From: Methanobrevibacter thaueri
GTDB taxonomy: Archaea; Methanobacteriota; Methanobacteria; Methanobacteriales; Methanobacteriaceae
Reading direction: 5' to 3'
NCBI RefSeq assembly: GCF_003111625.1
Contig: NZ_MZGS01000028.1
Span: 1-64,000 of the forward strand
Length of the DNA: 64,000 bases
Shown: in pieces, positions 24,962-34,171 of the stretch
Numbering within the stretch: the first letter of the stretch is position 1
Layout: the number at the start of each line of letters is the position of its first letter
Made by a program: the position numbers and the translations under genes
The notes under the pieces: generated by a model
The model's input: only the letters and a program-made list of their open reading frames with translations
What the model was told of the DNA's origin: nothing
The model's database searches: none

Positions 24962-25416
24962 TCTTCAGCCTCCTGGTATGATCCGTTGTATTCCCCTGAA
25001 CCCTCAACCGGAAACACAACTGCCTGTGCGATTCTGTCCCCTGACTTGATTTCATATTCAAAATCGCCGTGATTGTATATCATGAACATCAATGTTCCAT
25101 AAAATCCAGGGTCTCCCACTGCTGTCTGGACTGAGACGAATGACCTTAAAAGTGTTGAGCGCGGAAGGTAGAGCATTGTGTATCCCTTTGGAATCTTGAT
25201 TTTCCTTTTGATGCTTGCAAGGTATGCGGTATGTGGCTTCAATGTGAAGATTTCCCCTTCAAGCTCTTCGATTTCTGGAAGGTTCTTTTCATTGTCGATT
25301 AGGGACCCTCCGGTCTTTTGGACATAAATCCTGTCCAGTTCCAGGTCAATTCCTGACGGCTGGACCAAATCTGCAAAATCCGGAAACAGTTTAACAAGTT
25401 CTTTTTCACCAAGCAT
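24958..25416 (-). CDS. dut: dUTPase / dCTP deaminase-family nucleotidohydrolase
   Basis: A 152-residue member of the DCD/DUT family. Motifs seen are QPSGIDLELD (19-28), the nucleotide-binding PRSTLLRS (85-92), AVGDPGFYG (99-107) and GDRIAQAVVF (126-135). The short length and these motifs fit an archaeal DCD-type dUTPase or bifunctional dCTP deaminase/dUTPase, which keeps uracil out of DNA and supplies dUMP. The choice between the two activities cannot be made from the sequence alone. The stop overlaps the start of the ThDP-enzyme gene. Confidence 0.88.
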   Translation of the reverse strand: MLGEKELVKLFPDFADLVQPSGIDLELDRIYVQKTGGSLIDNEKNLPEIEELEGEIFTLKPHTAYLASIKRKIKIPKGYTMLYLPRSTLLRSFVSVQTAVGDPGFYGTLMFMIYNHGDFEYEIKSGDRIAQAVVFPVEGSGEYNGSYQEAEE

Positions 25417-25478
25417 ATTATCAAATCCTTTAATAATCTATATATTTGACTTAGGTAATATAATTAAATGGTGATAAA

Positions 25479-25667
25479 ATGCCAGTGATAACAATTGCCG
25501 GAAACGACGGAATAAGTATCGAGAAAAAAAGAGAAATGGTTAAAAAAGTATCCCAAACAGTAGCTGAAGCATACGATTTGCCTATTGAAGCAATTACCGT
25601 TTTGGTTCAAGCATATCAAAAGGAAAGCATCGGTGTTGCAGGCGAACTATTGAGCGATAGGGAATAA
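25479..25667 (+). CDS. 4-oxalocrotonate tautomerase-family protein
   Basis: A 62-residue protein starting MPVITIAGNDGISIEKKREMV. Removal of Met exposes Pro, the general base of 4-oxalocrotonate tautomerases. The length and the ITVLVQAYQKESIGVAG segment also fit. The physiological substrate in methanogens is unknown. A GGTGAT ribosome-binding site precedes the ATG. It is a single gene divergent from dut. Confidence 0.88.
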   Translation: MPVITIAGNDGISIEKKREMVKKVSQTVAEAYDLPIEAITVLVQAYQKESIGVAGELLSDRE

Positions 25668-25754
25668 TTTGAATTATGTGGGGAGAATGACAAGCTCCCC
25701 GAATAGTTCAAACCAAAAAAGAACTAGTATTTGACAAGTCAAATACAATATAAT

Positions 25755-26681
25755 TTATGGATTTCGTTTAATATAAACTTCTTGATTTTTTGAAATCAGA
25801 TTCATCTCGATAAGCTCATCAAGGTTTTTCTCTATTTTTCTGGTGAAGTTTTTTGACCTGTACCTTTGAAGCGATTTTTCAATCTCCTCAATTGTCGAAT
25901 CATTGACCGCATCATAGACTGTTTTTTGCCAAGGGGTCAGTGTGAATATTATGTCGTTGAGGGGGTCACTTGCATCTTCAAGATTCCAGCTGTCATCATG
26001 AACCTTGACGTTGAACCTTTCCTCAAGTGTGGGAATCTCACCTGTCAGCTCATCAAGGTGAGGGTAGCATGCAAGTCCCAACTTATGTTTTGAAATTTTT
26101 GTGAGGAATTCCTCATGAACCCTGTCCAAATCGATTTCATCAATTGATGTAAATGTATCCAACACATATACCCTGTCACATATAATTTCAGTGATTTTGT
26201 AATTTTTATTTTCCGCATCATGCATGATTTGTGAAAATGAGTTGATGTTCCACTGGTTTTCAAGAAGATGGTTTCTCACAAATTCGGCATCGGCGAGACT
26301 GTCATAATATCCGAAGACATAGTCATCACCTGCAATCCTCTTCTTGATGACGAAGGTGTCAAAGACCCTTGTGATGTTGAGCCCATACCTTGAGTAGTTG
26401 GGATTTCTCATTCGTTTTTTAATCAGCCTTTGAATAGTTTCATCATCAGGTTTCTTCCTGAACCTTGCTATGACATGCAGCTTCTCATCAATGACTGCGG
26501 TTATGACATATGTGTCATCGACCTTTTGAACCTCATCGATTGAATCAAGATCCCAGTCATTTTCAACAAGCAGGTCCCTTGCGAATATTGCGTCATCCAT
26601 ACTTTGAAATTTCCCATAGCTTTTGGAGGACTTGATGATGACATATGAATTCCTGTTTTCACGTATGTACTTTTCACTCAT
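25755..26681 (-). CDS. Hypothetical protein with duplicated AP2-like repeats and a C-terminal helical domain
   Basis: About 308 residues starting MSEKYIRENRNSYVI. Two related segments are visible: residues about 12-47 (SYVIIKSSKSYGKF then SMDDAIFARDLLVENDW) and about 108-147 (TFVIKKRIAGDDYVFGYY then SLADAEFVRNHLLENQW). The pattern of beta strands plus a DA..ar..L...W helix resembles the small AP2-like DNA-binding or structural repeats that recur in Methanobrevibacter hypothetical proteins. The C-terminal 70 residues look winged-helix-like. I prefer the ATG at 26681 over the TTG at 26684. Function is unknown; a regulator is possible. Confidence 0.6.
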   Translation of the reverse strand: MSEKYIRENRNSYVIIKSSKSYGKFQSMDDAIFARDLLVENDWDLDSIDEVQKVDDTYVITAVIDEKLHVIARFRKKPDDETIQRLIKKRMRNPNYSRYGLNITRVFDTFVIKKRIAGDDYVFGYYDSLADAEFVRNHLLENQWNINSFSQIMHDAENKNYKITEIICDRVYVLDTFTSIDEIDLDRVHEEFLTKISKHKLGLACYPHLDELTGEIPTLEERFNVKVHDDSWNLEDASDPLNDIIFTLTPWQKTVYDAVNDSTIEEIEKSLQRYRSKNFTRKIEKNLDELIEMNLISKNQEVYIKRNP

Positions 26682-27410
26682 CAATATATGTTATGTCTGA
26701 ATATCTATTAAAATTTTCCCCCAAAGAGAGGTGGATTTCAAGTGTAAAGGCCTGATTTCACTGATTCATTTAAAAAAAATGAAAATATGTCTTAAAATAA
26801 TCAAAAATTAATAAATTGCTTGAATTGAATGTTTCAATGGAAAAATTTACAGATTAATGGGCTATATTGGAAACATGGTCAAAAATTGGACTTACTCACA
26901 ATGAATTTTTTTACAGTAACTGGCAAGGGTTGGGCTGAAGATGTCCCTGTTGATTTATTGAAGCAACTTTGATAAGATAGTCCATCTCAACAGTACTCAG
27001 GCAATATCACGTCAATTCCTTTGGATTTGTGAAAATTCGTTAAAATTACCTTACATCGTCGAGATTTTTGTGAAAATGTATGATATTTATTACAATTGCA
27101 AAAAGCCTTTAAAGTTCAGATTTTTAAAAAATACTCCCATGACAATTTTCATTGATAAAAATGAGAAATAATTCAATTGAAAATCGAATTCAAATCGAAA
27201 TAATCGATTTACTGTAATAAAAATTTCATTCAATAACTCAAGTAAAATGGCTTAAAATCGGAAATTTAAATCAGATATCCTCATATGGCCATCAGCAACA
27301 TTAACAGATATGTGGCAAATAAAAGCGTCATTTTAAGATAACATATTATTGATGATGATTTCAGGGATTATCGTTAAAAAAAAATGAAATGCAAATAGAG
27401 TTGTGAAACC
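26682..27410. other. 729-bp non-coding region with one origin box and possible gene remnant
   Basis: No intact gene is visible. It holds an inverted origin-type box at 26735-26748. On the plus strand there is a coding-like stretch in two frames: MNFFTVTGKGWAEDVPVDLL near 26900-26970, then after a frame change NFDKIVHLNSTQAISRQFLW and onward to a stop near 27171. This may be a decayed gene. The rest is AT-rich with no hairpin I trust. Confidence 0.45.
26735..26748 (-). repeat. Isolated inverted origin recognition box with G-run
   Basis: On the minus strand this reads TTTACACTTGAAAT, identical to the core of box 1, continues as CCACCTCTC (compare TGACCTCTC after box 3), and is followed by TTTGGGGG. 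It is inverted relative to the main cluster and 4.7 kb away. The trailing G-run recalls the G-string of canonical archaeal ORBs. Confidence 0.65.
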
Positions 27411-29378
27411 CTATTTGACTCTAACTGTTTTTTTGACTGTTTTTCCACCGTAGGATGCCTTGTAGGTAACTTTTTTACCCACCTTAAGTTTCTTGAGAAC
27501 CTTTTTGGTTATTGTTAACTTGGCAATTCCCTTCTTGTTGGTCTTTACCTTGTAGGTCTTCTTGTTGAACTTGAATTTGACAACCTTGCCTTTCACCTTC
27601 TTGCCGTTGACCTTCAATGTAGCCTTCAACACCAGTTTTTTAGCTGACTTTTTGATTTTGACCTTATTGAGTGTCAATTTGACCAATGGCTTTTTGACTG
27701 TTACATCAACCCAGCCTGAGAGGTCCTCATAGCCGTCAGCTCCATAGTAATCGGCATAGATTTCATGTTCGCCAGGTTTCAGGTTTTTAAGGCTGTACTT
27801 TGCGATTCCGTTCTTTATGGTGACCTTATGCTTTTTGCCGTCTATGTCAAAGATCACATATCCCTTGCAGGTTTTCGGAACTTCCAGCTGGACGTACTTG
27901 TTCTCCCCTGCCCTGAACTTGTATGGCGCTGTGACTTTTGGAGATGCAAACATCACAGTGTCCACGCTGTCGAGACTGTAGTCATTGCCGTCATATCTTA
28001 CGGATATGTTATATAACTCCGGAGCCAATGAATCCATTCTGACTTCAGCATGGCCATTGTTCATTCTTGATGACTTGAAGAGCTTTCCATTCACATAAAC
28101 GACCAGTTGTCCATTTGCGTCTTTCGGAAGATTCAAAGAGATTACTGATGTATCCTTATATTCAACAAAGAATGGGATTTTGAAGTTATAGTCGATTGTG
28201 AAATTATAGGACTTGTTTAGAGGGTAAAACTTGTCATCACCTTGGAAATCTATGTTCAGTGTGTAATTTCCTGCTAGAAGTTTTGAGATGTCAATCTCAA
28301 TGATGTTGTTGACGATTCCGGCAGAATGCCTGAATGAGTATTTGGTTCCGTTGACAGTTACTGTAAGCAATTTATTGTTCAGTGTGTCCGGAAGCATTAT
28401 TTCCAGGGTCTCCCCATCGCCATAGGTGAAATAGTCCAACAATACATCGAAATCGTAGGTCATGTTGACCTCTCGGATCTTGGTTCTTGAGAGGTTTTTG
28501 CTGGAGTAGACCACCTTAACCTCATGATTGGTGTATTTGATGTACTGCTCCAGGGACAGTATGAATTCACCATCCTCTGTTTTTGAAGTTTTAATCAATG
28601 CGCCATCAATGAAGACCTTGACTGTGCCCTGAGCCTTGTCTGAGGTTCTAACAGACACGCAATCGTCATGGCCGATATTGATTATTTCCGGAATTTGGAT
28701 TACGACATCGGTTACCGTGAAATTGAATGTCCTATTGAACGGCTTATAGTAGCTGTCGCCATAATAAACCACCCTGAAGGTGTGATTTCCCAAAGGCAGT
28801 GTTGAGAACGGATTGTCCTTCCAGTAAAACACGGGCCTTGCTGTGGTTCTGTTGAAGAGCTTATCATCAATGTAGAGTTCCACAGTGCCGTTGGCGGATC
28901 TCGGAAAGACCATCAAAGGCATGTAAGGGTCATTCTTGAGAATCTCTTCCGGGAAATGCATAATGTTGTAGTCCGGAGGATATGTCATGACCTTCAATGT
29001 CTTGTTGATGTTCAAATCAACGCCGTTTAGAAATGCACTTATCTTATATGGCCTGCAGTCGATCGGAGGATAAACTGAGATATAAAACTCATGAAGCCTT
29101 TTCGGAAGCTTGACAGGGACATCGAATGTCCTGTTTGTGATGCTTTCGTTGTACATGACTTCATCATCTATCTTGATGCAGAAATCCCCTTCTGAGTCTT
29201 CAGGCAGTTCCACATGGATATCCGTTAAGTTCTCCTTCCACATCTGCTCGTCGAAAGTGACGTTGACGTCTGAGTCTGGAGATGTTAAAATATCACTAGT
29301 GACATTGTCCTCTGCACTGACCGTGCTCAAGGTTAGAAAAATCAGCATTGAAATCAATAGAATATATTTAACATTCAT
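27411..29378 (-). CDS. Adhesin-like secreted protein with Ig-like repeats and Lys-rich C-terminus
   Basis: A 655-residue protein with a clear signal peptide (MNVKYILLISMLIFLTLSTVSA, cleavage probably after VSA). About six Ig-like repeats follow, each with a pattern such as LPLGNHTFRVVYYGDSYYKP or LAGNYTLNIDFQGDDKFYPL. The last 90 residues are extremely basic (VKGKVVKFKFNKKTYKVKTN and similar), a C-terminal domain often seen in Methanobrevibacter adhesin-like proteins and presumed to associate with the pseudomurein wall. There is no C-terminal transmembrane segment. It is much smaller than the adhesin at the left edge but of the same general class. Confidence 0.88.
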   Translation of the reverse strand: MNVKYILLISMLIFLTLSTVSAEDNVTSDILTSPDSDVNVTFDEQMWKENLTDIHVELPEDSEGDFCIKIDDEVMYNESITNRTFDVPVKLPKRLHEFYISVYPPIDCRPYKISAFLNGVDLNINKTLKVMTYPPDYNIMHFPEEILKNDPYMPLMVFPRSANGTVELYIDDKLFNRTTARPVFYWKDNPFSTLPLGNHTFRVVYYGDSYYKPFNRTFNFTVTDVVIQIPEIINIGHDDCVSVRTSDKAQGTVKVFIDGALIKTSKTEDGEFILSLEQYIKYTNHEVKVVYSSKNLSRTKIREVNMTYDFDVLLDYFTYGDGETLEIMLPDTLNNKLLTVTVNGTKYSFRHSAGIVNNIIEIDISKLLAGNYTLNIDFQGDDKFYPLNKSYNFTIDYNFKIPFFVEYKDTSVISLNLPKDANGQLVVYVNGKLFKSSRMNNGHAEVRMDSLAPELYNISVRYDGNDYSLDSVDTVMFASPKVTAPYKFRAGENKYVQLEVPKTCKGYVIFDIDGKKHKVTIKNGIAKYSLKNLKPGEHEIYADYYGADGYEDLSGWVDVTVKKPLVKLTLNKVKIKKSAKKLVLKATLKVNGKKVKGKVVKFKFNKKTYKVKTNKKGIAKLTITKKVLKKLKVGKKVTYKASYGGKTVKKTVRVK

Positions 29379-29673
29379 GGTTAAAGATAGGTTTTTTAAT
29401 TATAAATAAATATCTAAATGGATAATACGTATCCTTTGAGGCAAAATATACGTAACTTATTTTAAACATTAGTCATCGATCGTGACACCTCATTTTCAAC
29501 AAATAACTGCAATATTTATTTCAATGCAAATTAATTTATTTTAAGATTAATATTCAATTATACTTATTTTATTCTATTACAATAATAATATTGCTTTAAA
29601 ATCATATCAAAAGATTTATAATCATTAAAATTCAAATTAAAGAATAATTAATAAATTTAATGAGGTGAAATTA

Positions 29674-30486
29674 ATGAGATTTCACGAAGATACAATCTTC
29701 AAGATTGAAGGTCAAAAATATGGACAGGAACTAATAGAAATCATAAACATTAAAGGAAGAATCCTGAAAGTGCACCAGACAGAATATGGAATCGTTGACC
29801 CTAAAATGTACAAGCCTGACCTTGTTTTTGAACTGGAAGACAAAATAGTAATCCTTGAATTTCAAAGCAGCTATGTGGACGTTAATGATAAGCGAAGATT
29901 CCGCTTCTACAGCGCAATTATAGATCAAGTAAAGGTGAAATCAAAAAAGCCTATTGAAGTGCATGTCTTAAGCACAGCAGAACTTGAAAAAACCAAATAC
30001 TACAAAATAAATCCAGATTCACTCTTCCCGATATATATCCACTCCCTAAAAAGCATTGATGGAGATAATTTTATTAGTAAGATGTATACAAAAATAACAC
30101 ATGAAGAGCACTTCACTGAAAAAGAGTTACTCATGATAACCTTGTTTTGCTTCATGAAAAGCACACGAGATATAGAAGAAACGATTCTTGACTCAGCGGA
30201 ACTTATAACTCGCATTCCAGGATTAGGAAAAGAAATGGCACAATTCGCAAAAGGAATAGTGCTGATGTTATGCGACAAGTTCGTTGAAGATGAAACATTG
30301 AACGTCAAAATAACAAATATAGTAGGTGGAAACATGGACAACGTAGAAAGATATGCGCAAGACAGAGTAAATAAAAATAACGAACAAATCATAATCAAGC
30401 TAAACGAAAAAGGATTTACTATAGATGAAATAATCGAAACAGTGAACGTAAGCAAAGACTTCGTCGAAAAAACACTTGCCAACTAA
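29674..30486 (+). CDS. PD-(D/E)XK nuclease-family protein, Rpn-like
   Basis: About 270 residues starting MRFHEDTIFKIEGQKYGQEL. The nuclease core is visible as KPDLVFELEDKIVILEFQSS, with Asp49 and an Glu62-x-Gln64 pair in place of the usual ExK. The C-terminal NEKGFTIDEIIETVNVSKDFV is a small helix-turn-helix motif typical of Rpn/YhgA-like recombination-promoting nucleases and related putative transposase proteins. I chose the ATG at 29674, preceded by GAGGTGA. It is the first gene of the defence-type region; whether it moves DNA or acts in defence is unknown. Confidence 0.75.
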   Translation: MRFHEDTIFKIEGQKYGQELIEIINIKGRILKVHQTEYGIVDPKMYKPDLVFELEDKIVILEFQSSYVDVNDKRRFRFYSAIIDQVKVKSKKPIEVHVLSTAELEKTKYYKINPDSLFPIYIHSLKSIDGDNFISKMYTKITHEEHFTEKELLMITLFCFMKSTRDIEETILDSAELITRIPGLGKEMAQFAKGIVLMLCDKFVEDETLNVKITNIVGGNMDNVERYAQDRVNKNNEQIIIKLNEKGFTIDEIIETVNVSKDFVEKTLAN

Positions 30487-30493
30487 TCATCCA

Positions 30494-30529
30494 TGTCCGT
30501 TTATTACGGGACAAAAAATACGTAAAAAA
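30494..30529 (-). terminator. Hairpin and two oligo-T tracts between convergent genes
   Basis: TGTCC (30494-30498) pairs with GGACA (30509-30513). On the minus strand two T6 tracts (30524-30529 and 30513-30518) directly follow the helicase stop. This most likely terminates the helicase operon and perhaps also the Rpn-like gene. Confidence 0.5.
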
Positions 30530-33475
30530 TCAGTCGTTTACAAAATAGCTGTACATCTCGTCCTTAACTTCGCTCAAGATTTCAAATGTAAAGTTGACAA
30601 TAGGCTGGTCCTTGCCGTTGATGTTTCTGAAAACCTGCTTGTATTTCAGTGGAGTCAACTTGCCAATGTAGTAAAACTCTATTCCCTCATCATTGTTTTT
30701 CTGAATGAACAGTTCAACATCCAAGTCAGTGTAGTTTATCAATGGCTCAAGTTCCGGTGATGAGGTTTTACGGTTGTTTCTGCTCATCCAGGAGAATGTA
30801 TTCTTGTCAATGAACTGATCAGCATAGTTGATTGTCTCTGATATGTCCTCTGATTTGTGATATGTTACAAATATAGGACAGGTATTGTATTTTATCTTAT
30901 ATCCACCGATGTTTTGCCCATTCATGAAGCGTTTCCAGTTGAGGATTCTCAACACGTCCTCACGTGAGTATTTCTCATAGAGCTTGAATGGAGTTTTTGA
31001 GCGGTAGACTGCCTCATACTTGTAGAATGCATATTTCAATGCGTCATTCAAGTGGTCATAATATGCGGGATTGGTTAAACACATTTTAAAGTGATTGGAT
31101 ATCTCGAATTTGTAATCCCTATTGTTTTTCAGGTCCTTAAAGACATTTTCATCATAATTGAAGAATAGGTTTTCCGGCTCGTCAACAATGTTTGTGATTG
31201 TGTTTGCCTGATAGCCTTCGCCCTTTTCCTTCAGGTAAAAATTCAGGCTTAAGAAGTTGATTGCGCCTCTTATTGAGTCGAATTGATTTTCTAAACCGAA
31301 ATTATCTCTCAAGCATTGCTCAATTTGGGATACTGTGAAGTACTTGTTGTACTTTAGACATTCTAGAATGATCAGCTCATGTGGCCTTATTCCCTTAAGG
31401 AGTTTTTTTGAAATCAGTTTAAGTGAGTTCAGCTCCTCATCGGATATCTCCCGGTTGTAGTCGTCATCAATGTCTCTAAGGAATGTGTGGTATGTCGGAT
31501 AATCATTGTGATTGAGGATAAGTTCCGGATTGAATTCTGCGTTAATTGCGAAGTCATATAATGATGGGATCCTTCCTAACTTGTATTTTAATTGGTTGTA
31601 CTTTTCCTTAAACAGTGCCTTTCTGTTGAATGAAGTGTTGTTTATTGACTCATATATACGCTTACGTGAAATCTCATCAAAGTTAATGGAAGATGCTCCG
31701 GGAATGACCTTGGTTCCCTCCATCAGATATTTCCTGATTTTATCCTTGTCATATGACCTATCCCCTGAAAGGGCAATAGGTATCATGAAATTGTTCCGGT
31801 AGTTTCCAATGAAGTCCAGGATAACGACATATTCCTTGTTTTGATATTTCCTTAAGCCACGTCCCAATTGCTGGATGAAAATGATTGGAGACTCTGTTGG
31901 CCTTACAAGCAATACCTGATTGATTTCAGGGATGTCCACCCCTTCATTGAATATGTCAACAGTGAAAATGAATTCCAATTTGTCCGGGTTGTCGTCATTG
32001 GTCAGCCTGTCGATTGCATCCAATCTTTTTTCCTGTGAGTCATCACCGGTCAAGACAGTTGACTTGTAACCCCTTTGGTTGAATTTCTCGGACAATAGCT
32101 TGGCTTCCTGCTTTCTTGAGCAGAACACCAATGCCTTACGCCTGTCACCTGAATAGCTGTAGAATTCCGCCTTCTCGATTAGGTAATCCACACGCTTGTC
32201 ACTGGCCAGAAGATTGAAATCAGTAAAATCATCATCAATCTCGCCGTTGTCAAACTCAACATCAGTGATTCCGAAGTAATGGAACGGACAAAGCAGGTCC
32301 TCCTCCATTGCCTCCTGCAATCTAATCTCATGGGCAATGTTATTGTCAAAGAGATCATAGATGTTAAATCCGTCGGTACGTTCAGGTGAAGCGGTCATTC
32401 CCAATAGGAATTTCGGTTTGAAATAATCCTTTATAACCTTCAGATATGATGTTGCACCGGCCTTGTGAACCTCATCAACAACAATATAGTCAAAATAATC
32501 CTTTGAAAACCTGGTGTAGACGTCATCCTTTGACATTGTCTGAATAGTGGAGAAGAGATAGTTCTTATCATAATCCTTGGAGTTTCCGGACAATAATCCG
32601 AAGTTCTCATGGTCCTTGAAGACATGCTTATAGGCCTCAATTGACTGTTTTGCAATCTGTTCCCTGTGAACCAAAAATAAAAATCGTTTAGGCTTGAAAT
32701 CATTAACCGCAAATGCTGAAGCGTAGGTCTTACCTGTACCTGTTGCTGATACGAGAATTGCCTTGTCCTCACCATGCTGAATCAGTTGCCGGATGTTTTT
32801 TAGAAACTCCTCCTGCATGTAATTCGGAGTCAAGGTAATGTTTTTCTCCTTGATTTCCTTAGTGATTGACCTTAAATCCGTGAAGCGTTTGGTGTCCTCA
32901 TAGATTTTCTCATACTCGGACAATACATCCTCCAGGTCATCGGCCTGGTCCCATAAGCTGTTGAACTCCTCCTTGATTTTCAAAAGCATCTCGCCCTCAT
33001 CGAGTGAGGTGAACTCAATGTTCCATTCCTTGTTGACCATAAGGGCGTTCAGCGTCAGGTTGGAACTGCCAACAATTCCCCTGTAGAAATCTCCATTTTT
33101 GAAAAGATAACCTTTAGTGTGGAAACCCTCCTTTTCCTGAGAGTAAAGCTTGATTTCAATGTTGGTGAATTCCTGAAGCTTTCTTAACGCTTTCGGTTGA
33201 GTGAAGTTCAGATAATCGGTTGTGAGTATCTTTCCCTTGATGTTGTGGTCCTCAAGGTACTTGAAATCCTCCAGAAGAGGAGTGATGCCACCCATTGTGA
33301 TGAAAGCGGTTGATATGAGGAACTCATCACAGTTTCTCAGCTCATCCTTGATGGTGTTGATTACCTTGGTGTCATGGCTGTTGTACAATAGTTTTGGTCT
33401 GAAATCAGAACTGGAGTCTAGGGACTGGTCAATGAATGCTGTTCTAGCTCCGTTAATGATTTCATCAATGTTCAT
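30530..33475 (-). CDS. PLD-SF2 helicase-DUF3427 protein
   Basis: A 981-residue multidomain protein. The N-terminal phospholipase-D-like nuclease domain shows HTKGYLF (His119, Lys121) and GSSNLT (136-141). An SF2 helicase follows with Walker A SATGTGKT (243-250), DEVH (334-337), GMTASPER and the motif VI QQLGRGLRK. The remaining 350 residues match the layout of DUF3427. Such PLD-helicase-DUF3427 proteins occur in bacterial and archaeal defence islands and probably translocate on and cut DNA; the trigger is unknown. It is the third gene of a cassette with a Nudix protein and a 49-residue coiled-coil protein, only 2 bases after the latter. Confidence 0.88.
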   Translation of the reverse strand: MNIDEIINGARTAFIDQSLDSSSDFRPKLLYNSHDTKVINTIKDELRNCDEFLISTAFITMGGITPLLEDFKYLEDHNIKGKILTTDYLNFTQPKALRKLQEFTNIEIKLYSQEKEGFHTKGYLFKNGDFYRGIVGSSNLTLNALMVNKEWNIEFTSLDEGEMLLKIKEEFNSLWDQADDLEDVLSEYEKIYEDTKRFTDLRSITKEIKEKNITLTPNYMQEEFLKNIRQLIQHGEDKAILVSATGTGKTYASAFAVNDFKPKRFLFLVHREQIAKQSIEAYKHVFKDHENFGLLSGNSKDYDKNYLFSTIQTMSKDDVYTRFSKDYFDYIVVDEVHKAGATSYLKVIKDYFKPKFLLGMTASPERTDGFNIYDLFDNNIAHEIRLQEAMEEDLLCPFHYFGITDVEFDNGEIDDDFTDFNLLASDKRVDYLIEKAEFYSYSGDRRKALVFCSRKQEAKLLSEKFNQRGYKSTVLTGDDSQEKRLDAIDRLTNDDNPDKLEFIFTVDIFNEGVDIPEINQVLLVRPTESPIIFIQQLGRGLRKYQNKEYVVILDFIGNYRNNFMIPIALSGDRSYDKDKIRKYLMEGTKVIPGASSINFDEISRKRIYESINNTSFNRKALFKEKYNQLKYKLGRIPSLYDFAINAEFNPELILNHNDYPTYHTFLRDIDDDYNREISDEELNSLKLISKKLLKGIRPHELIILECLKYNKYFTVSQIEQCLRDNFGLENQFDSIRGAINFLSLNFYLKEKGEGYQANTITNIVDEPENLFFNYDENVFKDLKNNRDYKFEISNHFKMCLTNPAYYDHLNDALKYAFYKYEAVYRSKTPFKLYEKYSREDVLRILNWKRFMNGQNIGGYKIKYNTCPIFVTYHKSEDISETINYADQFIDKNTFSWMSRNNRKTSSPELEPLINYTDLDVELFIQKNNDEGIEFYYIGKLTPLKYKQVFRNINGKDQPIVNFTFEILSEVKDEMYSYFVND

Positions 33476-33477
33476 AG

Positions 33478-33627
33478 CTATTCTTCCTTGAGATGTTCAA
33501 TAAGTTGATTTAACTTGTCAACTTGGATTTGGAATTCTTCCTCTCTTGGTGTGCCCTTAACCTTTTCAAGTTTGGCTTCAAGCTCTTCAAGCTTTTGCTG
33601 TGCAAGTTCTAAACGTTTGTCAGACAT
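33478..33627 (-). CDS. Small coiled-coil protein (49 residues)
   Basis: Translated by hand: it starts MSDKRLELAQQKLEELEAKL and ends NQLIEHLKEE. It is almost entirely helical with heptad-like Leu spacing, so a coiled-coil dimer is likely. It sits 5 bases after the Nudix stop and 2 bases before the helicase start, so it belongs to the same operon and is probably a real gene rather than chance. No family is recognised; a small adaptor or regulator of the helicase is one possibility. Confidence 0.7.
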   Translation of the reverse strand: MSDKRLELAQQKLEELEAKLEKVKGTPREEEFQIQVDKLNQLIEHLKEE

Positions 33628-33632
33628 TTTAT

Positions 33633-34022
33633 TTACTCCATAGTTTCCTTTAAATAATCGATGATTTGTAAATCAGCAGGAATCCAGTTTACTTCGTTTA
33701 GTTGTTGTTTGGTGAGCCATCTGGCGTCGTTGTGCTCTAATAATTTTGGAGTTCCTTCCTTAATGATGGCTTCGTAACATGACATCTTAAGATAAAAAGT
33801 AGGATATTGGTATTCTAAATCCAAGGCGAATTTTGTGGGTTCTATTGTGCAATCTAATTCTTCCTTGATTTCTCTTATGAGAGCTTCCTCTTTTGTTTCA
33901 TTGTTTTCTATCTTTCCACCTGGAAATTCCCACATATTTATGAATTCACCATAGCCCCTCTTGGTTGCAAGGATTTGATTGTCCTTTTTGATAATGGCTG
34001 CAACTACGTTTAAAGTTTTCAT
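33633..34022 (-). CDS. Nudix hydrolase (MutT-like)
   Basis: A 129-residue protein with an intact Nudix box: GKIENNE (Gly36 to Glu42) then REIKEEL (Arg50 to Leu56), which binds metal and diphosphate. The N-terminus KTLNVVAAIIKKDNQILATKR is that of (d)NTP pyrophosphohydrolases of the MutT/CTP type. On its own it could clean up oxidised or modified nucleotides. As the first gene of a cassette with a PLD-helicase it more likely has a defence-related role, for example on a nucleotide signal or modified base; that is inference. GGAG precedes the ATG. Confidence 0.88.
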   Translation of the reverse strand: MKTLNVVAAIIKKDNQILATKRGYGEFINMWEFPGGKIENNETKEEALIREIKEELDCTIEPTKFALDLEYQYPTFYLKMSCYEAIIKEGTPKLLEHNDARWLTKQQLNEVNWIPADLQIIDYLKETME

Positions 34023-34171
34023 GATTAATATTCTCCTGATTAAATATAGGGCAGCTTACGTTATAAATGTTATTTAAATAATAAAAAATTATTTATTACT
34101 GATTAAAAAAGGGATAACAGAAGTATTAAATCAAATTAAATTTTCAGAAAAAAGAAAAGGTAAATAAAATA

